Of a DNA stretch of 64,000 bases, positions 1-6,644 are shown piece by piece. Every line of letters begins with the position of its first letter. The first letter of the stretch is position 1. The stretch lies in the NCBI GenBank assembly GCA_963817075.1, contig CAWFMT010000005.1:806001-870000 (forward strand), in the 5' to 3' direction. The position numbers were made by a program, and so were the translations under genes. This DNA is from DASPKM01 sp963817075 (GTDB lineage Bacteria; Bacteroidota; Bacteroidia; Chitinophagales; Chitinophagaceae). The notes beneath the pieces are model-generated. The model was not told where the DNA came from. It ran no database searches and was given only the letters and a program-made list of their open reading frames with translations.

Positions 1-756
1 TTCCTTAACAGCTTCATGAAATTTGTAGCAATCCTCTTTTCCATAATCAAATCGTCCTAGCTCCACGAACTTATAGTCCCGGTAATTTGAAAAGCCAGCA
101 TTCTTTGAAATTTTATCTCTTCTCTCAACCAGCTGCGTAAATAAATGATTCAATTCCGATTTGTCCTGCAGCCTTCTTTCGTTCACTTTCCTGTAAACTG
201 ATTCACGGAGATTCCTGTCGGGACTTTCAAGGAATTTAGATGCTTGTTGCAGCGTGTATTCTTTACCATTTATTTCTACAGACATTTTACCCGAGATCTG
301 ACCAAACTGTTGTTGCATTACAGAAAGCTCTGCCTGAATTGGTACGTTCTCATCTCTAAATAGATCGATACTTTTTTTGACACTTCGTATATAAGTGAAA
401 AACTTGTCGGCATCCAATTCCTTCAGGAAAGGATTCTCCACCAACTTACGATTCAATCTATCCGCTATTGGCTGGATCTTAGGTTGAATCTCCATCATGA
501 AATATGCAAAGTGGTTTTGCAGTTCCTTGCTTTCAGTATCGCAAGTCATCCTGATCTGTCGCCAGGAGGCGTCTTCGCTTAGTACAGCTTCAAGTTCGCT
601 GATATCTTTCAGCCACCTCTCCAGGTCTGTTCTTGAATTGATAACGCGCTCTTCTAATTCTCTAAAGTAAGGCTCAAGTTCTTCCCAGGTTGTAACAGTA
701 AAATCCTCCGGAAGTAAATGTCTTTCCAGCTTCTTGATATCCGCACTATGTTCCAT
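1..756 (-). CDS. pepF: Oligoendopeptidase F (M3 family), N-terminal part, cut by window edge
   Basis: The reverse strand reads open without a stop from an ATG at 754-756 to the window edge, giving the first 252 residues. The translation starts MEHSADIKKLERHLLP and is rich in charged alpha helix. Stretches such as TTWEELEPYFREL and SPDRNLRESVYRKVNERR are typical of the helical N-terminal part of M3-family oligoendopeptidase F, a cytoplasmic zinc peptidase that degrades short peptides. The zinc-binding HEXXH and the catalytic half lie beyond position 1, so activity cannot be judged here. The gene follows the DUF5606 gene on the same strand, 64 bases apart, with a terminator-like hairpin between them, so it probably has its own promoter. 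Confidence 0.82.
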   Translation of the reverse strand, partial: MEHSADIKKLERHLLPEDFTVTTWEELEPYFRELEERVINSRTDLERWLKDISELEAVLSEDASWRQIRMTCDTESKELQNHFAYFMMEIQPKIQPIADRLNRKLVENPFLKELDADKFFTYIRSVKKSIDLFRDENVPIQAELSVMQQQFGQISGKMSVEINGKEYTLQQASKFLESPDRNLRESVYRKVNERRLQDKSELNHLFTQLVERRDKISKNAGFSNYRDYKFVELGRFDYGKEDCYKFHEAVKE

Positions 757-784
757 TATTCGTAGATTTTTTGCTATAAACAGA

Positions 785-806
785 AAGCCCCGGAATTTCG
801 GGGTTT
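785..806 (-). terminator. Terminator-like hairpin after the DUF5606 gene
   Basis: On the reverse strand a GC stem (CCCCGA paired with the later CCGGGG around an AATT loop, 788-803) is followed by a T-rich stretch. It lies between the DUF5606 stop codon and the pepF start, so it would end or attenuate transcription before pepF. Confidence 0.55.
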
Positions 807-820
807 TCTTGGTGGGGTTT

Positions 821-1444
821 CTATTTTGCTTTTTTAGGAGCTGCTTTTTTCTTTGGAGCCGCCGCTTCTTTTTCCTTGGGCTTGGCTGGCTTTTCTGCAC
901 TCTGCTTAGGTTTCGCAGCCTTTGCCTTGACAGGAGGTTCTTCTTTTTCTTTTACAACTTCCTCTTTGGCTTTTGCTTTTTTGGCGGGCTTGGGTGCAAC
1001 CTCTTTTACTACGGGAGCCACTTCCTCAACCTCTGCTGGTTCTTCTTCCTCTGGTTCAGGCTCTGATAATTTGATATCAACATCATTTTTCTGCAGTACC
1101 GATAGCCATTTTACCATTTTCTTCATATCACTAGCATAGACGCGATCAAAATCCAGCTCAGGATAAACTTTTTTGAAATATGCTTGCAGCGCTTTGTTAT
1201 CCCGTTCGTCTGGCAGCTTTTCCCCGCTATCCTTCATAGCATTCAATACAACCGAAAGGTTCACATTTTCTCTCTGTGTGTAAACTTCTATGCTTTCCAG
1301 GTGCGTAAAATTGTGCACTCTTCCCGAAACAAACTTTGTAGAATGGTCATCCAGAGATTTTACAATTGCGCCATCGCCTTTATTGCTCAACATCTCATAT
1401 AAACCCGGCATTCCGGTAACTGCTATGATTTTTACGTACTCCAT
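821..1444 (-). CDS. DUF5606 family protein with acidic then lysine/alanine/proline-rich tail
   Basis: A protein of 207 residues. Residues 1-115 (start MEYVKIIAVTGMPGLYEM) match the DUF5606 domain, a Bacteroidota family without an established biochemical role. After about residue 120 the sequence becomes low complexity: first an acidic segment with runs of glutamate, then a long tail of Lys, Ala, Pro and Glu ending in repeated KKA/PKK units, reminiscent of histone H1-like tails. The tail suggests binding to nucleic acid or another polyanion, which is inference only. The gene stands upstream of pepF with a hairpin between them. No signal peptide is seen, so it should be cytoplasmic. Confidence 0.8.
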   Translation of the reverse strand: MEYVKIIAVTGMPGLYEMLSNKGDGAIVKSLDDHSTKFVSGRVHNFTHLESIEVYTQRENVNLSVVLNAMKDSGEKLPDERDNKALQAYFKKVYPELDFDRVYASDMKKMVKWLSVLQKNDVDIKLSEPEPEEEEPAEVEEVAPVVKEVAPKPAKKAKAKEEVVKEKEEPPVKAKAAKPKQSAEKPAKPKEKEAAAPKKKAAPKKAK

Positions 1445-1570
1445 TTATCCAAATTTTAAAGGGCATGCAAGATATATTGAATTCGGCAAACCTCGTTCCA
1501 AAGAAATGGGATGAATGGTTTTCGATGCTCAGCTTAATAATTTAATTTTTATTTCCTTAACTCCATCAGT

Positions 1571-2053
1571 ATGAAAAAGCTCGTCATTTTATTTCTCTTC
1601 GTTCTATCTGTCGTAATGATTTCAGGTGTTGGGCCTAATTCGATTTCTTATGCTGAACGAAGATTCAATGATTCCATCGATGCTGATAAAGCGAAACACG
1701 TTGCTTCGGTAATGGAACTCATTAAGGGGAAGGAAAAACTTCCTGTAGATTCTGTTTTCAAAAATTTAAAAATATTTAAAGGAATGCCCGCAGAAAACCT
1801 TGTCCGTATTATGGATATGGGTTGGAGCAGAGCGCTAGGCGTAAGTTGCGGGCACTGTCATAATACACAAGACTGGGCTTCCGATGAAAAAAAGCAAAAG
1901 GATATAACCAGGTCAATGGGCAAGATGACTGGAAAAATAAATAACGAATTGCTTAAAGAAATCACGGGTCTTACGGGTCCCAATCCTATTGTGAATTGCA
2001 CAACCTGTCATAGAGGTCAGGTGAAACCCTCCTTGAACCTTGAATCAAAATAA
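1571..2053 (+). CDS. Secreted dihaem cytochrome c, photosynthetic reaction-centre cytochrome-like family
   Basis: A protein of 160 residues with an N-terminal signal sequence (MKKLVILFLFVLSVVM). Two CxxCH haem-binding motifs are visible, CGHCH near residue 95 and CTTCH near residue 144, each preceded by a helix with methionines that could be axial ligands. The pattern LGVSCGHCH followed by WASD and the IFKGMPAE motif match the CytoC_RC family named after the reaction-centre cytochrome subunit. No photosynthesis genes are present; such proteins also occur in heterotrophic Bacteroidota, where a periplasmic electron-carrier role is the likely inference. It has its own terminator and appears monocistronic. 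Confidence 0.75.
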   Translation: MKKLVILFLFVLSVVMISGVGPNSISYAERRFNDSIDADKAKHVASVMELIKGKEKLPVDSVFKNLKIFKGMPAENLVRIMDMGWSRALGVSCGHCHNTQDWASDEKKQKDITRSMGKMTGKINNELLKEITGLTGPNPIVNCTTCHRGQVKPSLNLESK

Positions 2054-2071
2054 TAGAGAAAGGAATTGCAC

Positions 2072-2110
2072 AACCAGGAGCGTCTGACAGATGCCCTGGT
2101 TTTTTTATTT
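2072..2110 (+). terminator. Rho-independent terminator after the cytochrome gene
   Basis: An AACCAGG...CCTGGTT stem with an inner GC pair (2072-2101) is followed directly by a run of T (2100-2106). It starts about 20 bases after the cytochrome stop codon. Confidence 0.8.
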
Positions 2111-2173
2111 AAGAAGGTGTAAAAGGTTTAAAATAAAACTGTAATTTTTCCGATTTAGACCAATTATTAAGTT

Positions 2174-2749
2174 TTGAATGAATGGACTTTAATTGAACAG
2201 TTGAAGCAGGGCGACCAAGGAGCCTTTAAGTTCATTGTTGATACCTGGAGAGATATGGTTTACAATACTGCGCTTGCAATTGTTCAGCAGGAAGAAGATG
2301 CAGAAGATGTTACACAGGAGGCTTTCGTACAGGTGTATCAGTCAATAAATACTTTTAAGGGCGAATCAAAGTTCTCAACCTGGCTATACCGAATCACCTT
2401 GAGCAAGGCGATGGACCATGAGCGCAGGAAGAAAAGAAAGAAAAGGTTTGCATTTGTGAAGAGCTTATTTGGATCAGATAACGAGATTGTTGTAAATCCT
2501 CCCGACTTTCATCACCCGGGAGTGACATTAGATAATAAGGAAAAAGCCGCTGTCTTGTTTCGGGCAATGGCTCAGTTGCCTGAAAACCAGAAAACGGCAT
2601 TCGTACTCAATAAAGTAGAAGGATTAAGCTACCAGGAAATCAGTCAGGTTATGGACACAACGGTTTCCGCTGTTGAATCCCTTCTGCATAGGGCCAAAAC
2701 AAACCTGAGGAAACAACTAAAGACTTTTTACGAAGACCCGGGCAATTAG
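2174..2749 (+). CDS. ECF-type RNA polymerase sigma factor
   Basis: A protein of 191 residues with both sigma-70 family regions. Region 2 spans about residues 12-90 (DMVYNTALAIVQQEEDAED, then FKGESKFSTWLYRI). Region 4 spans about residues 125-180 (LPENQKTAFVLNKVEGLSYQEI, then TVSAVESLLHRAKTNLR). It directs RNA polymerase to a dedicated regulon. It opens an operon with a short membrane protein and Spy-like periplasmic proteins, the usual organisation of an envelope-stress sigma factor with its membrane regulator. The ATG at 2174 is preceded by no clear ribosome-binding site, as is normal in this phylum. Confidence 0.92.
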   Translation: MNEWTLIEQLKQGDQGAFKFIVDTWRDMVYNTALAIVQQEEDAEDVTQEAFVQVYQSINTFKGESKFSTWLYRITLSKAMDHERRKKRKKRFAFVKSLFGSDNEIVVNPPDFHHPGVTLDNKEKAAVLFRAMAQLPENQKTAFVLNKVEGLSYQEISQVMDTTVSAVESLLHRAKTNLRKQLKTFYEDPGN

Positions 2750-2789
2750 CACAGGTTTTTCTTACATTTTGCGTCAAACCTATCGGCAA

Positions 2790-3122
2790 ATGGACAAAAG
2801 GAACAACATAGAAAAGAAAGTAGAGGAAACAATGGATTCTCTGGATAATATCCGGAGAGCCGCTGCTAACCCCTTTATTTTTACAAGAATCCAGGCAAGG
2901 CTTCAGTCAAAACGAAGCGCCTGGGACCAGGTGGCCAGCCTCACCGGCAAGCCAGCATTTGCTATAATGTTGCTTTCGATTGTTTTATTAACGAATCTTA
3001 CTGTTATGATGCGGGATACTCCCGTCAGCCCCATAGCCGAACAATACAGCCAGGCAGGTATTGTAGATGAATATGCAGGTACCGAATCTGGACTGTACGA
3101 AGAAGAAAATCCCGAACCATAA
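2790..3122 (+). CDS. Short single-pass membrane protein, candidate anti-sigma factor
   Basis: A protein of 110 residues counted from the ATG at 2790; a TTG 21 bases upstream is possible but less likely. The N-terminal 45 residues are charged and helical (RNNIEKKVEETMDSLDNIRRA). One hydrophobic segment follows at about residues 57-74 (PAFAIMLLSIVLLTNLTVMM), then an acidic tail. It sits 40 bases after the ECF sigma gene and its stop overlaps the next start (TAATG), so it is co-translated with the Spy-like gene. Position and topology fit a membrane anti-sigma factor with a cytoplasmic sigma-binding helix, but no zinc-binding anti-sigma motif (HxxxCxxC) is present. The function is inferred from context only. 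Confidence 0.65.
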   Translation: MDKRNNIEKKVEETMDSLDNIRRAAANPFIFTRIQARLQSKRSAWDQVASLTGKPAFAIMLLSIVLLTNLTVMMRDTPVSPIAEQYSQAGIVDEYAGTESGLYEEENPEP

Positions 3123-3628
3123 TGGCTCCAGCAGCACGTAATAAAATCTTACTTTTTGTAATTGGCATTCTCTTGCTATCGAACCTGGCAATGGTGATCT
3201 TTTTTGTTACAAAAGATCCTGAAAGGAAACCCGAGAGAAGAGGATCCTTTATGTCAGATGCCCTTCAAAAAGAGGTTGGTTTCAACCAGGATCAGATGGC
3301 TTCTTTCGAGAAAATGGCTGCAGAGCATATGAAACAGATCAAGCCGCTTTTCGATGACTTAAAAAAGACAAAGGAATCCTTATATAAACTTCTTAATCAA
3401 CCAGACGTTCCATATTCCCTCGTGGATTCTATAACTACCCAGGTAGGCGAGAAGCAAAAAGCCATAGACCTGAGAACATTCAGTCATTTTCAGAGCATTC
3501 GGCAACTCTCAACCAGCGAACAGCGGCCTAAGCTTGATTCGCTATTGCAAAAGGCAGTCAGAAGAATGATTGGTCTGGCTAAAAGGGACAAACAAAAGGC
3601 CGACAGTTTGAAATCGGACAAACCTTAA
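3122..3628 (+). CDS. Membrane-anchored Spy/CpxP-like (heavy-metal sensor/resistance-like) protein
   Basis: A protein of 168 residues with an N-terminal membrane helix at about residues 9-29 (ILLFVIGILLLSNLAMVIFF). A mostly helical, charged periplasmic part follows, with the repeated-helix character of the Spy/CpxP/ZraP group (FNQDQMASFEKMAAEHMKQI, later LSTSEQRPKLDSLLQKAV). Proteins of this type act as periplasmic chaperones or metal and stress sensors. The start codon overlaps the stop of the preceding gene by one base, which argues for translational coupling. It is probably a sensor or effector of the upstream sigma factor; its ligand cannot be deduced. Confidence 0.7.
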   Translation: MAPAARNKILLFVIGILLLSNLAMVIFFVTKDPERKPERRGSFMSDALQKEVGFNQDQMASFEKMAAEHMKQIKPLFDDLKKTKESLYKLLNQPDVPYSLVDSITTQVGEKQKAIDLRTFSHFQSIRQLSTSEQRPKLDSLLQKAVRRMIGLAKRDKQKADSLKSDKP

Positions 3629-3695
3629 AGTTTTCCAGACCCGCAAGAAACTTCATTTTATAGCTTCTAATTTATCGAAACAAAAAAAAATTTCT

Positions 3696-4082
3696 ATGAA
3701 GAAAATATTGATGGTCCTAGTAGTATTAGCAGTCTCTGGCGCAGTTGCGGTTCAGGCTCAAGGTGGTCAGCAAAGGCGTACAGTAGAAGAGCGCGTACAG
3801 GCCGCTCACCAGAAATTGGACAGTGCATTCAAGCTTGAAAAAGCCAAGATCACTGAAGCAGACTCTGTATTTGCAGTCTATTATAGAGCTCAGGATAAAT
3901 TAAGAGAAGAATTGATGGCTAGTGGTAGTCAGGATTTTCAGGCAATGAGAGAAAAAATGCAGCCTTTGGCTGATGAAAGAGATAAAAAATTACAAGCTAT
4001 CCTAACAGCTGATCAATACAAGATCTGGAAAGATCAGATTGAAGAGCTATTGCGTCCTAGAAGAGGCGGAGGTAGAAACTAG
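3696..4082 (+). CDS. Small secreted Spy-like helical protein
   Basis: A protein of 128 residues with a clear signal peptide (MKKILMVLVVLAVSGAVAVQAQ, cleavage near AQA-QG). The mature protein is helical and rich in Lys, Glu and Gln. It contains an ILTADQYKIWKDQIEELL segment resembling the LTxxQ-type motif of Spy/CpxP periplasmic chaperones, and ends in an Arg/Gly tail. It is the last gene of the sigma operon, 67 bases after the membrane-anchored Spy-like gene, and is followed by a strong terminator. A role in envelope protein quality control is inferred from family resemblance and position. Confidence 0.7.
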   Translation: MKKILMVLVVLAVSGAVAVQAQGGQQRRTVEERVQAAHQKLDSAFKLEKAKITEADSVFAVYYRAQDKLREELMASGSQDFQAMREKMQPLADERDKKLQAILTADQYKIWKDQIEELLRPRRGGGRN

Positions 4083-4107
4083 TTGATTTTCATGGTTACT
4101 TAAGGTG

Positions 4108-4138
4108 CCCCCTGGCGTTCCCGCCGGGGGTTTTCTTT
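4108..4138 (+). terminator. Strong rho-independent terminator ending the sigma/Spy operon
   Basis: A GC-rich stem (CCCCC-GGCG paired with CGCC-GGGGG, 4108-4130) is followed by TTTTCTTT. It lies 26 bases after the stop codon of the last Spy-like gene. Confidence 0.9.
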
Positions 4139-4195
4139 GGCCATCGACCATCAATCATTTGCCGTAATAGTCTTATCTTAAAAAAAAGTTTTGAC

Positions 4196-4894
4196 ATGCA
4201 GCGAGTACTCCTTTTTCTCCTAATACTTTCCAGTCAATCGTTATTCTCTCAGCGAGCAATTGACGTTGATAAATACGATGGAAATGCTCTTGCTTTCTTT
4301 AATAATGTGGGGGGTGATCCTGTAATTCGGGCAAAGTTCACAAGACTTGTAGAGGGCTCTCCATATTTTGAAAATAACTGGATGCTAGGTTCGGTAGTAA
4401 TAGAGGATAAGCACTATGAAAAAATCCTGATGCGGGTAAATATATTTGACCGGACCCTTGAGTTTCGTGATAATAATGGACAGGAAATGACCTGCAATAT
4501 GCCGATCAGGCAAGTGGTTTTGACTGATAGTATTCAAAAGTTGAGATATATATTTCAATCATCAAATTTTCTTCCCGCGAATCCGGATCTTAAGCCTAAC
4601 ACATGGCTTCAGTTGCTGGCCGATGGTAAAACAGCAGTTTACAAATTCCACAAGAAACATTTGACAGAGATTCGCCCGTACGGATCTGCCACTTACGAAC
4701 AGAGGATATCCACCACCAATGTTTATTACCTCCTTCTAAATGACCAATGGGTTCGGGTAAAAAAATTCTCCGAGATTCCTTCTATCCTTTCTGCACGAAA
4801 AGATCAATTGACGAAATTCATCCAGGCGAATAGCCTCAATGGGAAGGATGATTACCATTTTGCGCGATTGATATCTTACTATAATACTTTGTGA
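4196..4894 (+). CDS. Secreted protein of unknown function
   Basis: A protein of 232 residues with an N-terminal signal sequence (MQRVLLFLLILSSQSLFSQ). The mature part is predicted to be mixed alpha/beta with several repeated short beta segments (ENNWMLGSVVIED, MRVNIFDRTLEFRDN). I do not recognise a named family. It precedes corA on the same strand, with 57 bases between its stop and the preferred corA start, but no functional link is evident. Confidence 0.6.
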   Translation: MQRVLLFLLILSSQSLFSQRAIDVDKYDGNALAFFNNVGGDPVIRAKFTRLVEGSPYFENNWMLGSVVIEDKHYEKILMRVNIFDRTLEFRDNNGQEMTCNMPIRQVVLTDSIQKLRYIFQSSNFLPANPDLKPNTWLQLLADGKTAVYKFHKKHLTEIRPYGSATYEQRISTTNVYYLLLNDQWVRVKKFSEIPSILSARKDQLTKFIQANSLNGKDDYHFARLISYYNTL

Positions 4895-4951
4895 CGGGCG
4901 TGCATAGATTTGCTACTTAAAGCAGATTCGCTAATTTTCCTGGATAACCAG

Positions 4952-6046
4952 ATGCGCCCTCAGAAATATCTAAATCTTCTACTCCCGATCTTCAACGTTC
5001 AACGGACAAAAGAGATTTTTGCCGTTAACCCTGTCACGCCCGTAACCCGGGTGGAAGCCCAGGAAATCCAGGTATTTGTTTTTGAATATAATTCAACTGA
5101 GGTTCGGGAATATAAGTTTGATAAGGTGGAGGGATGTTATCCCCTGGTTGAAAATGGTGATTTTATTAAATGGATCAATATTGATGGGTTGCGCAAAAAG
5201 GATATAGAATCAATCTGCACCCGTTTTGAGATACATCCTCTGATCATTGAAGACATTCTTAGTATCGGACAACGTCCGAAGATGGACGAGATAGAGAACA
5301 TTCTCTATTGTCTCCTGAATATGCTCTATTTCGATGAAACAAAAAGTGAAGTAGAGCAGGAGCAAATCAGTATTGTCCTTGGAAAAAATTTCGTCATCTC
5401 CTTCCAGGAGGATCCCGAGAGAGATGTATTCAATCCCCTGAGAGAAAAGCTCCGCCTACCCATCAGCAAGGTTCGTCAAAGGACTGCGGATTATCTGGCC
5501 TATTCAATGCTGGACTTGATAGTTGATAACTATTTCGCCGTAATGGAGAAACTGGGTGATAAGATAGAACACCTGGAAGAGGAGGTGATCCGATATAGTA
5601 ATAAAAGAAGTCTTGCGAAAATCAATCAACTCAGAAAGGAATTGATCGTTTTGAAAAGAAATATGGCGCCGGTACGAGACCTGGTGAATGGCTTTATAAG
5701 AAGTGAAAGTGAACTTTTGGACGACAGGACAACAAAATATTTCAAAGACGTACATGATCACATAGTGCAGGCGAATGACCTTAGCGATAACTATCGCGAC
5801 ATGATGATGAATCTGCAGGACCTCTACTTAAGCAATGTAAACCTCAAGTTGAATGAGGTAATGAAGGTTATGGCGATTGTGACCTGCCTTCTTGCGCCAG
5901 CTGCTGTAATTGGGGGTGTATTCGGGATGAATTTTGATGTGATACCTACGGCGCACAAGGAATGGGGCTTTTATACCGCTGTTGGGTTTATGCTTTTTAT
6001 TCCCGTAATGATGCTCTGGATATTTAAGAGGAGAGGATGGTTTTAG
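4952..6046 (+). CDS. corA: CorA-type magnesium/cobalt transporter
   Basis: The protein is 364 residues from the ATG at 4952; an upstream TTG at 4910 is in frame but adds nothing family-like. The N-terminal half is the cytoplasmic alpha/beta domain and is followed by a long helix (about residues 190-300). Two C-terminal membrane helices contain the signature GMN motif in the context GGVFGMNF, which forms the selectivity loop for hydrated Mg2+. The protein ends with a positively charged tail (FKRRGWF). It assembles as a pentamer in the inner membrane in known homologues. The stop codon is one base away from the convergent DUF2480 gene. Confidence 0.93.
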   Translation: MRPQKYLNLLLPIFNVQRTKEIFAVNPVTPVTRVEAQEIQVFVFEYNSTEVREYKFDKVEGCYPLVENGDFIKWINIDGLRKKDIESICTRFEIHPLIIEDILSIGQRPKMDEIENILYCLLNMLYFDETKSEVEQEQISIVLGKNFVISFQEDPERDVFNPLREKLRLPISKVRQRTADYLAYSMLDLIVDNYFAVMEKLGDKIEHLEEEVIRYSNKRSLAKINQLRKELIVLKRNMAPVRDLVNGFIRSESELLDDRTTKYFKDVHDHIVQANDLSDNYRDMMMNLQDLYLSNVNLKLNEVMKVMAIVTCLLAPAAVIGGVFGMNFDVIPTAHKEWGFYTAVGFMLFIPVMMLWIFKRRGWF

Positions 6047-6047
6047 A

Positions 6048-6566
6048 TCATTGTTTCGGAGCCGAAGGTTTCTTATAAATAGGAACAGTACTGCAAGGCT
6101 CTCCATACATAATGCTCTTCGCAATGGGCCTTAATTTCTTAGTTATCTCCAGGTAGGCCCAATCTCCAATCGGCACTTCCCCGCATCCCTTGACCACAAT
6201 TCTCTTATCAGTATACGATGACAGATCAAGTTGCAAAAGGCTTTGAAGCAACACCTGTTTTCTGAGATCCTCTTCGTTTCCCCAAACAATCTCCTTAGCT
6301 ACGGGCTGGAGGTATGAGGCTATAAGCATATATGCCCAAACAGGAATTACAGCATCGGCTGTACAGGTTACCGCTACAAACTTATCCTGGTATTGACTCC
6401 AGTCCTGTTGCAGAAGTGCTGCGCGAAAATCTTTTTCTTTCAAAATAAGGCCCATGAACAAATACTCTTTCAGATCAAACAGCTTTACTTCTTTTGGAAT
6501 AAACTGTTCCATATCAAGAGTAACAAGTCCGCTCTCCGCCACCTTATTTACAATCTCGTTGCTCAT
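6048..6566 (-). CDS. DUF2480 family protein
   Basis: A protein of 172 residues without signal peptide or membrane segment. Sequence features such as VKLFDLKEYLFMGLILKEKDFR, AVTCTADAVIPVWAYML and VKGCGEVPIGDWAYLEI fit DUF2480, a Bacteroidota family usually encoded near housekeeping genes and of unknown function. Two similar halves are visible: CTADAVIPVWAYMLIASYL and CGEVPIGDWAYLEITKKL each place a cysteine before a P-x-x-A-Y segment, suggesting an internal duplication. It is transcribed convergently to corA. A weak TACCTTTA box lies just before the start, so the mRNA may have almost no leader. Confidence 0.8.
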   Translation of the reverse strand: MSNEIVNKVAESGLVTLDMEQFIPKEVKLFDLKEYLFMGLILKEKDFRAALLQQDWSQYQDKFVAVTCTADAVIPVWAYMLIASYLQPVAKEIVWGNEEDLRKQVLLQSLLQLDLSSYTDKRIVVKGCGEVPIGDWAYLEITKKLRPIAKSIMYGEPCSTVPIYKKPSAPKQ

Positions 6567-6601
6567 TTTGTAAAGGTAAGAACGGGAGATTGCAAATGAT
6601 G

Positions 6602-6634
6602 TTAAACAAAAAAGCAGCCCAGGTGAGCTGCTTT
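6602..6634 (-). terminator. Rho-independent terminator of ppiD
   Basis: On the reverse strand an AAAGCAGC/GCTGCTTT stem with an 8-base loop is followed by TTTTTTG. It lies just after the ppiD stop codon at 6645. Confidence 0.85.
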
Positions 6635-6644
6635 CGAAAAGTTA

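Noticed and set aside
734..1066. Reading frames on the + strand opposite the DUF5606 gene.
   Set aside because: They are antisense shadows of a Lys/Ala-rich gene with no family resemblance.
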